A DNA stretch of 64,000 bases from Deltaproteobacteria bacterium (lineage in GTDB: Bacteria; Bdellovibrionota; JACOXK01), in contig JACPKQ010000003.1 of assembly GCA_016186995.1 (NCBI GenBank), forward strand, positions 14,160-78,159, given 5' to 3'. Each line of letters starts with the position of its first letter. Within the stretch, counting starts at the first letter, position 1. Positions 26,437 to 33,442 of the stretch are shown here, one piece after another. A program made the position numbers and the translations under genes. The notes beneath the pieces are model-generated. The model worked only from the letters and a program-made list of their open reading frames with translations. It made no database searches and was not told where the DNA came from.

Positions 26437-27239
26437 GAAAGCCACTTATTATTGCCAATTGGAAAATGAACCATCTTTTAGATGAGGCTTTAAAATTTCT
26501 TCAAGATTTTAAACGTGAAAGTGTTTTTTCAAGACTGGAATCCAAAAATGCGCCTGAAGTTGCCATAGCGCCTAGTTTTGTTCTTTTAAGTGAGTTACAT
26601 AAAAAACTTCAATTTAATTCCGTTAAACTTGTCGCTCAAAATGTTCATTGGGAAGAGAGGGGTGCTTTTACTGGTGAGGTTTCTCTTTCAATGCTCATCG
26701 ATGTTGGGTGTGATTATGTCATTATAGGGCATTCAGAAAGACGCACTCTTTTTGGGGAAACCAATGCTTTGATTCAAAAGAAAGTTGCAGCAGCGTTAGG
26801 AAAACACATAGGGGTTGTTTTATGTGTTGGTGAATCTTTAGAAGAGAGAGAAAGTGGCAAAACTTTTGATATAGTAGGAGAGCAACTCACAACTGCGCTG
26901 TCTTGTCATTCTCTTGAAACTTCCTGTCATTCCCTTGAAAAAGGGAATCCAGAATTGCCCACAAAGCTTGCAATCGCTTATGAACCTGTATGGGCTATTG
27001 GAACAGGGAAAACAGCTCTTCCAGAACAGGCTGAAGAGGTACATTTATTTTTGAGAAAACTTCTTTTAAAGCAGTATGGGGAGGTTGCAGATCAAATACG
27101 AATCCAGTATGGTGGCAGTGTTAAACCAGATAATATTGCAAGCCTCATGGCTCAGCCAAATATTGATGGTGCTTTAGTAGGAGGGGCTTCGTTGGAAGCT
27201 TCTTCTTTTGCTCACATCATTGAGAAGGCTTTTTTATAG
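26433..27239 (+). CDS. tpiA: Triosephosphate isomerase with an in-frame repeat insertion
   Basis: TpiA interconverts dihydroxyacetone phosphate and glyceraldehyde-3-phosphate. Family motifs are IANWKMNHLL (catalytic Lys), IIGHSERRTLFGE (catalytic His), YEPVWAIGTGK (catalytic Glu) and the phosphate loop IQYGGSVKPDNI with DGALVGGASL. At 268 aa it is about 15-18 residues longer than usual. The excess maps to residues ~157-177 (SCHSLETSCHSLEKG and following), encoded by a palindromic repeat, just before YEPVW. All catalytic residues remain, so the enzyme is probably active. It is coupled to pgk, and secG follows with its Shine-Dalgarno over the tpiA stop. Confidence 0.95.
   Translation: MRKPLIIANWKMNHLLDEALKFLQDFKRESVFSRLESKNAPEVAIAPSFVLLSELHKKLQFNSVKLVAQNVHWEERGAFTGEVSLSMLIDVGCDYVIIGHSERRTLFGETNALIQKKVAAALGKHIGVVLCVGESLEERESGKTFDIVGEQLTTALSCHSLETSCHSLEKGNPELPTKLAIAYEPVWAIGTGKTALPEQAEEVHLFLRKLLLKQYGEVADQIRIQYGGSVKPDNIASLMAQPNIDGALVGGASLEASSFAHIIEKAFL
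26903..26954. repeat. Palindromic repeat inserted in tpiA
   Basis: The motif TGTCATTC occurs twice (26903 and 26925 regions). The second copy forms the hairpin ATTCCCTT-GAAA-AAGGGAAT (26929-26948) followed by CCAGAA. The TGTCATTCCC...GGGAATCCAG form matches the intergenic palindromes elsewhere in the window (51288, 58381). It is in frame with tpiA and adds about 17 residues. Confidence 0.7.
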
Positions 27240-27242
27240 GAG

Positions 27243-27563
27243 ATGAATATGGAAAGTTTTTTTATTTTTCTTCATATCGGAATATGCGTTTTCCTCGTTC
27301 TTTCTGTTTTACTTCAAGTAGGAAAAGGTTCTGATATGGGTGCTGTCTTTGGAGGATCGAGTTCTACTATTTTTGGTACAACGGGGGCTACAACTTTTAT
27401 TACAAAGGTTACAACTGTGCTAGCTATTTTATTTGTTGTATCCTCTGTATATTTAACAGTTTCAAAAAAACAGAAATTATCTGTTTTTGAAGGTGTCAAA
27501 ACAGAAACAACTACACCTGTTGTCACACCTCCTGCTCCTCCAGAAGAACAGAAGAAAAATTAA
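27243..27563 (+). CDS. secG: Preprotein translocase subunit SecG
   Basis: SecG is the small third subunit of the SecYEG protein-export channel. Two hydrophobic helices (FFIFLHIGICVFLVLSVLLQ and FITKVTTVLAILFVVSSVYL) flank the conserved loop GKGSDMGAVFGGSSSTIFGTTGATTF. The tail is a short hydrophilic segment rich in T/P/E. The start ATG 27243 follows TAGGAG. ATG 27249 is also possible. It closes the gap-pgk-tpiA run and is followed seven bases later by a tRNA gene. Confidence 0.93.
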   Translation: MNMESFFIFLHIGICVFLVLSVLLQVGKGSDMGAVFGGSSSTIFGTTGATTFITKVTTVLAILFVVSSVYLTVSKKQKLSVFEGVKTETTTPVVTPPAPPEEQKKN

Positions 27564-27569
27564 ATTTTT

Positions 27570-27652
27570 GCTCGGGTGGTGGAATTTGGTAGACACGTAC
27601 GCTTGAGGGGCGTATGGGGAAACCCGTGCTGGTTCGAGTCCAGTCCCGAGCA
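27570..27652 (+). tRNA. tRNA-Leu (anticodon GAG)
   Basis: The acceptor stem GCTCGGG (27570-27576) pairs with CCCGAGC (27645-27651) and the discriminator is A27652. The anticodon stem TACGC/GCGTA encloses the loop TTGAGGG, so the anticodon is GAG. A long variable arm and a TTCGAGT T-loop with CTGG/CCAG stem are class II features of leucine tRNA. The 3' CCA is not encoded (TTT follows). Confidence 0.93.
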
Positions 27653-28084
27653 TTTGTCATTCCCGCGACCCCCCATTCTTTTTAATTGATGCGAAGCAGC
27701 GCTCATATTTAGCTGCATCTTCAATGCAAATGTTTGTGTTGTAAAAAAAATAAAATCTTTATCGTTTAAGATTTGATAGGGATTCATATTGACTTCAACA
27801 TTTTTGAAATTTCTAACATAATTGTTTTCCATTGATTTTGATTTCCAAATTGTTTTTGATGTTCTAAGTCTAAAAAATTGATAACATGTCCCTTAAAATC
27901 TTCATAGGATAGACTTTCAAGATTTTTCAATGCAGTCCGGCATAGATGTATTATGTACTATTATTGATGTTTTTATCAATAGAAGAACATAATGACTTTT
28001 GAGGTAAAGATTTTATAGTCTTAGGTCGATATGCCTATAGTCGATATGGCCTATAGAAGAGCATATTTAAAAATGAGGGCTAAG
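27653..28084. other. Gene-poor spacer with possible gene remnant
   Basis: The stretch starts with a partial palindromic repeat (TGTCATTCCCGCGACCCC, 27656-27673). On the minus strand, 27957 down to 27784 is open for 57 codons without a start codon. It reads like a protein tail (ALKNLESLSYEDFKGH, then FLDLEHQKQFGNQNQWK), so it may be the end of a degraded gene. No family was recognised. The rest is AT-rich and should contain the promoter for the phosphatase-kinase cluster, but I cannot place it reliably. Confidence 0.35.
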
Positions 28085-28732
28085 ATGAAAAGAATCTTAT
28101 TTGTACTGGTCATATTTACAGTGTTTTGCGCTATGAGCAGTTTCGCAGAGGATAAGGCAGAGTATGAAAAAGAAAAAATGCCGCCTGCTAAATTAGAGAA
28201 ACAAAAGCTTGTCAAAGCGCTTCAGGACGGTGGTTATATCATTTATTTTCGTCATCATATAACTGATGATAAAAAAGTCGACGAAGACAGAACAAATCTT
28301 AAAGATTGTTCAACACAGAGAAATTTGACAGCGGAAGGCAAAAAAGGTTCCATTGAGATTGGCCGGGCATTCAGAAAATTAAAAATAAAAGTATCATCTG
28401 TTATTTCAAGTCCCTACTGTCGCTGTCGTGATACAGCAGTTCTCGCCTTTGGAGCAACAGAACTTGATGATGATCTTCAATTTGCCATTTATGATGGGCC
28501 AGAAGAGCGCAGACGAAAGGGACAAGCGCTAAGAAAACTTCTATCTCAAAAACCAAAAGAAAAGACAAATTCTGTTATCGTATCGCATACTGCAAATTTA
28601 AAGGAAGCAGCCAATATTTGGCCTAAACCCGAAGGAGTGGCAATCATCTTTGAGCCAAACGGGAACGGCCAGTTTGAATTTGTTGGCATAGTATTGCCCG
28701 ATGAATGGAAAAAATATTTAAAACCAAAATAG
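28085..28732 (+). CDS. Secreted histidine-phosphatase-family protein (SixA/PGM-like)
   Basis: The mature part has the histidine phosphatase fold. Its phospho-accepting segment is YIIYFRHH (the usual RHG is RHH here). The second arginine lies in SSPYCRCRDTA and the second histidine in VIVSHTANLKEA. I chose ATG 28085, preceded by GAGGG, which gives a good signal peptide (MKRILFVLVIFTVFCAMSSFAE). An upstream in-frame ATG at 28031 would bury it. Location is therefore probably periplasmic. It lies 13 bases before a histidine kinase. A phosphatase acting on periplasmic small molecules is likely, and a role in the adjacent signalling is only positional inference. Confidence 0.8.
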   Translation: MKRILFVLVIFTVFCAMSSFAEDKAEYEKEKMPPAKLEKQKLVKALQDGGYIIYFRHHITDDKKVDEDRTNLKDCSTQRNLTAEGKKGSIEIGRAFRKLKIKVSSVISSPYCRCRDTAVLAFGATELDDDLQFAIYDGPEERRRKGQALRKLLSQKPKEKTNSVIVSHTANLKEAANIWPKPEGVAIIFEPNGNGQFEFVGIVLPDEWKKYLKPK

Positions 28733-28745
28733 CCGGAGTTTAAGA

Positions 28746-30146
28746 TTGTTTTTTAAAAAAAAAAATTTTAGAAAGATTAAGCTTTTTTTGATTCCAGCTG
28801 TTGTAGTTGGTTTCTCAGCAGCACTCATTTTTATTGAGTTCAAGACATTCAAATTCCAACAAGAAAGCTTCGTTGCCTTCTCAAAAGACCAGATAAATTT
28901 AATTCAGATTTCAAAACAACTTGCACTCTTCTCTTCCCAACATATTTTAATGATTCAACTTTTAGCAAAAGCAGGCACTGAATTTGATGAGGAAGAAATA
29001 TATGAAAATGGAAGACCTATTTTAGATAAAATTGAAAGACTGAAAATTAAAATTACTCCTTTATTTAAAAATACTTACTTGCAGTCCAAAGAGCCATTAG
29101 ACGAAATTATGAGAAAAATCCACAACTATTCTGAATTTATTACTTCAGTGGTGGCAATATCTTCAGTAAATTTAAAGTTGGCAAATAATTTTATGATAGA
29201 AGCCAATAAGGAATTCTCACTTCTTCATATTTCTTTTGACAATTTACTGCTCTCATCTGGCTCGCGCAATCAAAATAAGTTTAATTCAATGTTAGAAAAT
29301 ATAAATAAGTCTACTGTTCAATTTGGTTTCTCCGTTATTTTATTGGTGCTCATCATTTCACTTATAAGTCTCTGGCTTTCGCGTTCCATACAATCTCTAA
29401 GTGCGTCTAGAGAGAAATTACTGTTGGCAAAAAGTGATTTAGAGGAGAAAGTTGAGTTCTTGGAAATGGCTTCTCATGATATGAAAGCCCCTTTAGCGAT
29501 CATTCAACTGGCTTCTAAAAGTTTAAATAAAATAAAAACAGATAGAGAACAAAGGAAGCTTTGTGAGATGATAAGCAAACAAGCTGAGAGAGCTATAGTG
29601 CTTACTTCTGATTTGTTAGAGGTGAGCGCACTGGAAACACAAGAGCTTCATATTCAAAAAATAAGCATTAACGTCAAAGATTTATTAATAGAAATGGCTG
29701 ATGACTTTAGGGAATTGGCAAAAGAGAAAGGCATTGGAATTTCAGTTGATGAAATTGAATCATCTTTGTCAGTTTATGCAGATGAATTACGTTTAGAGCA
29801 AGTTTTAAGAAATCTTCTTTCAAATGCTATTAAATTTTCAAATAAAGGGACGATTACAATGTCTGCCCAAGAGGTTGCAAAGGATCATGAGAAATTTATT
29901 GCATTTTCAGTAAAAGATGAAGGACGAGGTATCCCCAATGATAAAATTGGTAAAATCTTTATCATGTTTACTCAAATGAGTACCGAAGATCGCAAGCGCG
30001 GCATGGGTTTGGGATTAGCTATTTGTAAGAAAATATGTGAAAAACATAAAGGTGAAATATGGGTTGAAAGCGAAGAAGGAAAAGGGTCAAAATTTACTTT
30101 TATCATCCCAGTTTCTGGAAGCACTATGAGCAAAAACGCTGTTTAG
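28746..30146 (+). CDS. Membrane sensor histidine kinase
   Basis: The start is TTG 28746 with CCGGAG just upstream. TM1 spans residues ~11-31 and TM2 ~193-211. Between them is a ~160-residue, all-helical periplasmic sensor domain with no recognised fold. A short linker leads to the HisKA H-box (MASHDMKAPL, His244) and a HATPase domain with N-box LRNLLSNAIKFSNKG, G1 DEGRGIPNDKIG and G2 RGMGLGLAICKKICEKHKG. There is no attached receiver. It is 18 bases upstream of the H-NOX gene, so it belongs to the same transcript. Confidence 0.9.
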   Translation: MFFKKKNFRKIKLFLIPAVVVGFSAALIFIEFKTFKFQQESFVAFSKDQINLIQISKQLALFSSQHILMIQLLAKAGTEFDEEEIYENGRPILDKIERLKIKITPLFKNTYLQSKEPLDEIMRKIHNYSEFITSVVAISSVNLKLANNFMIEANKEFSLLHISFDNLLLSSGSRNQNKFNSMLENINKSTVQFGFSVILLVLIISLISLWLSRSIQSLSASREKLLLAKSDLEEKVEFLEMASHDMKAPLAIIQLASKSLNKIKTDREQRKLCEMISKQAERAIVLTSDLLEVSALETQELHIQKISINVKDLLIEMADDFRELAKEKGIGISVDEIESSLSVYADELRLEQVLRNLLSNAIKFSNKGTITMSAQEVAKDHEKFIAFSVKDEGRGIPNDKIGKIFIMFTQMSTEDRKRGMGLGLAICKKICEKHKGEIWVESEEGKGSKFTFIIPVSGSTMSKNAV

Positions 30147-30164
30147 TATAATGAGGAGGGAGCT

Positions 30165-30719
30165 ATGAAAGGACATATATTTCAGTTGTTTGAGATCTTT
30201 GTTAAAGAAAAACATGGAGAAATGGTTCTGGATGAGCTTTATAATGAAACAAGTATTCCGGAAAATGTTATTCCTTTTTTAAAGCCGCTCACTTACCCTG
30301 ATGAGTATTTACTAGGAATGATTTCAGCGTTATCATCAAAAACAGGACTCTCTGTTGATCAGATTGTTTATGACTATGGAAAACATCTGGTTCCAGGTCT
30401 GCTTGAAATGTATCCACAACTCATCAAGAGTATTCATTCTACAAGTGGGATCTTAAAGAGGGTAGAGCATATTCATGTGACTGAAATCATGAAATTATAT
30501 CCTGATGCCACACCGCCAGATATAAAACTTAAAGAATGGGATGAAAGCAAACAGGAAGGAGTCCTTACTTATTGTTCTCCAAGGCATTTATGCAGGTTAG
30601 TAGATGGTGTGTTAGATGGTCTGGCCGATCGATATAAAGAAAAGATCACTTATCATCAGACTCATTGTATGAACAAGGGAGACAAAGAGTGTGTCTACAA
30701 GATTTCAATTATAAAATGA
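30165..30719 (+). CDS. H-NOX haem nitric-oxide/oxygen sensor protein
   Basis: This 184-residue stand-alone protein matches the haem NO-binding (HNOB/H-NOX) pattern: MKGHIFQLFEIFVKEKHGE at the N terminus, YPDEYLLGMISALSSKTGLS, LVPGLLEMYP, then KLYPDATPPDI and the haem-propionate motif YxSxR (Y136, S138, R140 in LTYCSPRHLC). His102 and His104 (EHIHV) are the candidates for the proximal haem ligand. The end contains THCMNKGDKECVYKI, as in known members. H-NOX proteins bind NO and control a partner kinase or cyclase. Here it lies between two histidine kinases, of which the soluble one immediately downstream is the most likely partner. It starts after a GAGGGAG Shine-Dalgarno. Confidence 0.88.
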   Translation: MKGHIFQLFEIFVKEKHGEMVLDELYNETSIPENVIPFLKPLTYPDEYLLGMISALSSKTGLSVDQIVYDYGKHLVPGLLEMYPQLIKSIHSTSGILKRVEHIHVTEIMKLYPDATPPDIKLKEWDESKQEGVLTYCSPRHLCRLVDGVLDGLADRYKEKITYHQTHCMNKGDKECVYKISIIK

Positions 30720-30747
30720 ATTTAATCTTATTTATGGACATTTAATT

Positions 30748-32022
30748 ATGTTTAAATATTTTTTAAAAAAGATTTTCAAGTCTCGAGATGAGCAACTCAG
30801 GCTTTTGAGAAAGAAATTAGAAAAAGAACACAATGCAGTGAAAATCCTTGAAAACTTTATTGAAAATAAATCGCGCGATTTTTTTCAACAGAAAGAAAAA
30901 TTCAGAGGATTATTAGAGGCTGCACCTGATGCCTTTGTCATTGTTGATAAAGAAGGTAAAATCATCATGATAAATAATCAGGTGGAGGTGCTTTTTGGCT
31001 ATGCTCGCGAAGAGTTGATAGGAAAGCCTGTTGAAATATTGGTGCCGGAACATTTGCGCACAAAGCATGTTGAGCACAGAAAAACATATTTTGAGCAGCC
31101 AAAAAAACGGACCATAGGGATCGGATTGGATCTCTATGGTGTGCGAAAAGATGGTAGCAGGTTCCCTGTTGATATTGCTTTGAGTCCTTTGAAAATAAAC
31201 GGAGACTTCATTGTTACAGCGGCCATTCGAGACATTTCAGAACATAAGCAGACAGAAGAAAAATTAAGACATGCGGCAGCTGTTTCATCTGAAGCAGCAA
31301 AACGAGAAAGAGAGATGAGCGAATTAAAATCGGAGTTTATCCAGATGACTTCTCATGAACTAAAAACACCGTTAACCCATATTAAAGCTGGGGTATCCAA
31401 TTTAGAACATTTAAAGCTTGCTCCCAAAGTAAGAAAAAGAATATTTAAGATAATAGATGGTTCGATTCATCGTCTCAGTACGCTGATTAGCGACCATCTT
31501 GATTTAGAAAAAATTGAAAAAGGAAAAATGGAATATATTATTAAGCCTCACCACATTGCTCTGATGATTCGAAATGCGGTTGAATCATTTCATCTATTTT
31601 CAAAACAAAGAGGTGTAAGATTAGAGTATAAGATTTCGCACACAACTCCTGATGTTTTAGTTGATCCTGATAGATTTAATCAAATTATGACAAATCTTTT
31701 GCACAACGCACTCAAATTTACGCCAGAAGGGGGGGGTGTTACGGTATTTTCAAATATCAAAGGGGATTATTTGGAAATCAGCGTCAAAGATACGGGTTAT
31801 GGTATTCCAAAAGAGGAGCAGACAAAAGTTTTTGAAAAATATAAACAGGTCAAAGATAGACTTAAGAAAGGACAAATTGGCGGAACAGGGCTTGGTTTGC
31901 CAATTGTAAAGGCTCTCGTAGAGGGTCTGGGAGGTAAAATGAGACTGGAGAGCGAAGTCAATAAGGGAAGTTGTTTCTCGTTTACTGTACCGCTTGCTAA
32001 AAAACAGAAAAAGGTAGCTTAG
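30748..32022 (+). CDS. Soluble PAS-domain histidine kinase, likely H-NOX partner
   Basis: No transmembrane segment is visible, so the kinase is cytoplasmic. Residues ~12-50 form a charged coiled coil. Residues ~52-165 are a PAS/PAC domain (LLEAAPDAFVIVDKEGKIIMIN, VRKDGSRFPVDIALSPL, AAIRDISEHKQ). HisKA has its H-box at TSHELKTPLTHI (His203). HATPase follows with LLHNALKFTPEGGG, DTGYGIPKEE and GGTGLGLPIVKALVEGLGG. The gene starts 28 bases after H-NOX, and the receiver gene starts two bases after its stop. H-NOX-associated histidine kinases are known to be inhibited by NO-bound H-NOX, and that role is an inference here. Confidence 0.9.
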   Translation: MFKYFLKKIFKSRDEQLRLLRKKLEKEHNAVKILENFIENKSRDFFQQKEKFRGLLEAAPDAFVIVDKEGKIIMINNQVEVLFGYAREELIGKPVEILVPEHLRTKHVEHRKTYFEQPKKRTIGIGLDLYGVRKDGSRFPVDIALSPLKINGDFIVTAAIRDISEHKQTEEKLRHAAAVSSEAAKREREMSELKSEFIQMTSHELKTPLTHIKAGVSNLEHLKLAPKVRKRIFKIIDGSIHRLSTLISDHLDLEKIEKGKMEYIIKPHHIALMIRNAVESFHLFSKQRGVRLEYKISHTTPDVLVDPDRFNQIMTNLLHNALKFTPEGGGVTVFSNIKGDYLEISVKDTGYGIPKEEQTKVFEKYKQVKDRLKKGQIGGTGLGLPIVKALVEGLGGKMRLESEVNKGSCFSFTVPLAKKQKKVA

Positions 32023-32024
32023 CG

Positions 32025-32396
32025 ATGAAAAAAATTAAAGTCTTACTTGTGGATGATGAAAAAGATTTTAGAGAAATTATGCGGCCTGTATTGGAGGTTG
32101 AGGGTTGGGAAGTGATAGAGGCTTCTTGTGGAAAAGAAGCGCTAGAAAAAGTAAAACAAGAAAGACCCAATATTATTATTTTAGATGTCATGATGCCTAC
32201 TTTAGATGGTTTTACTATTTGTAAGGAATTAAAGACAGATGAGAAGTATAAAAATATTCCTATCATTTTACTCACTGTTAAATTTGGGAAGGCCGATCAC
32301 GAGCGAGGGATTGAAGTTGGCGCGGATGCCTATATTACAAAGCCTTTTGAAACAGATGAACTGATAAAACAGATTAAGAGTTTATTGCAAGCTTAA
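32025..32396 (+). CDS. Single-domain response regulator (CheY-like)
   Basis: This is a stand-alone receiver domain of 123 aa. The acidic pair is D10-D11 (LLVDDEKDF), the phospho-acceptor is D54 (IILDVMMPTLDG), the switch threonine is T84 (ILLTVKF), and the conserved lysine is K106 (YITKPFETDEL). There is no output domain, so it must act by phosphotransfer or protein contact. It starts two bases after the PAS kinase and is almost certainly its phosphorylation target. Confidence 0.93.
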   Translation: MKKIKVLLVDDEKDFREIMRPVLEVEGWEVIEASCGKEALEKVKQERPNIIILDVMMPTLDGFTICKELKTDEKYKNIPIILLTVKFGKADHERGIEVGADAYITKPFETDELIKQIKSLLQA

Positions 32397-32408
32397 AACA
32401 CATTGGCG

Positions 32409-32624
32409 CTAGTCGCCATCTACGAGATCTCTTACACATACATTTAAGCCGCTAGCAAGTTTCTTAAGTGTCAGATAACGTATATTTCTCATTCCTTTCT
32501 CAATTTCACTCAGGTTGCCCTTGGACATATCATTTTCCCACGCGAGTTTTTCAATGGTCATCCCCTTTTTAAGTCTCATATCACGGATTCTTTTCCCTAA
32601 TCGTATTAAGTGCATATTGCTCAT
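32409..32624 (-). CDS. XRE-family transcriptional regulator
   Basis: This 71-residue protein is a lone helix-turn-helix domain: LGKRIRDMRLKKGMTIEKLAWENDMSKGNLSEIEKG matches the Cro/cI HTH_3 pattern, with GMRNIRYLTLKKLASGLNV closing the fold. It is convergent with the upstream receiver gene (12 bases apart) and divergent from the second receiver gene. A perfect 16-bp palindrome in its own upstream region is a good operator candidate, which suggests autoregulation and control of the genes to the right. Confidence 0.85.
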   Translation of the reverse strand: MSNMHLIRLGKRIRDMRLKKGMTIEKLAWENDMSKGNLSEIEKGMRNIRYLTLKKLASGLNVCVRDLVDGD

Positions 32625-32658
32625 ATTTTGAATATTACAAAGAATACTTAAGTTCTGC

Positions 32659-32686
32659 GTTCGGTATACCGAACTCTATTATAGAG
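32659..32686. promoter_or_regulatory. Double-palindrome operator candidate
   Basis: GTTCGGTATACCGAAC (32659-32674) is a perfect 16-bp palindrome. It is directly followed by CTCTATTATAGAG (32674-32686), a second palindrome with six-base arms. Both lie in the 132-base divergent spacer between the XRE gene and the second receiver gene. This is the usual form and place for a dimeric XRE repressor site. Binding has not been shown. Confidence 0.55.
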
Positions 32687-32756
32687 ACCAGGAGCCTTCA
32701 TAGGCTTGACGATGCTATTAAGCAGGGAAATGAAACAAAACTTTTGAGAAGGCTTT

Positions 32757-33212
32757 ATGAAAAAGGAAATGTTAGAAGAACACTTTACCAACAATAGTGT
32801 TCCTCATATTCTTGTCGTTGATGATGACGATTTGTTTCGTCAGGTGATGTTTAACTTTCTAAGTAAAAAAAAATATAGTGTTCAAATATGTAAAAGCGGA
32901 AAAGAAGCGATTAAATATATGAAAGAAAAGCGTTTCGATATTGTATTCTGTGATATGGCCATGCCTGAAATGAATGGAATAAAGACAACCAAAGAGTTAA
33001 AAAAAATTGATCCAGAAGCTAAAATTATCATAATGACAGGTTACGCAGATGAAGATGATTGGCGCGAAATCCAAAAATCAGAAGCCTGTGGGGGGCTTCT
33101 TAAATCATTTAAAATGGATGATATTTGTTTAATAATTAAAAAATCTATAGAATTAAATAATAAAGAATTTAAAACATGGATTTTAAATTCTTTAAAAAAT
33201 ATCAAAAAATAA
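32757..33212 (+). CDS. Receiver-domain protein with helical tail
   Basis: The receiver domain covers residues ~16-130: acidic residues in ILVVDDDDLFRQ, phospho-acceptor D66 (VFCDMAMPEMNG), T94 (IIMTGYADED) and K116. The lysine is followed by Ser117 where proline is usual (LLKSFKMDD). A short charged tail follows and there is no DNA-binding domain. GAGAAGG precedes the ATG. It is downstream of the palindromic operator candidate. Its kinase may be one of those at 28.7-32 kb or the kinase-like protein that follows. Confidence 0.88.
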   Translation: MKKEMLEEHFTNNSVPHILVVDDDDLFRQVMFNFLSKKKYSVQICKSGKEAIKYMKEKRFDIVFCDMAMPEMNGIKTTKELKKIDPEAKIIIMTGYADEDDWREIQKSEACGGLLKSFKMDDICLIIKKSIELNNKEFKTWILNSLKNIKK

Positions 33213-33442
33213 TAGAAAAAATATCCCCGAGTCTTCTATATTTTGTGATAACAGCCTTTTTATAAAATTTTTGTGACATAGTACGAGTGATTAAATAATA
33301 TGCAAATACGTCTATAAAATGTGATTTTTATCTATAAATATATGAAAATACTCAAGGTTCTAACATTTGATGAGGTTGTACGTAGGCGTACCTGATGATG
33401 AGATTCAAGATTTTAATTTATATGCCGATGAGACTTATGAAC

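Noticed and set aside
27560-27832. 90-codon minus-strand frame across tRNA-Leu(GAG)
   Set aside because: Its C-terminal part ([17 protein letters not shown]) is the antisense translation of the tRNA gene, a common artefact.
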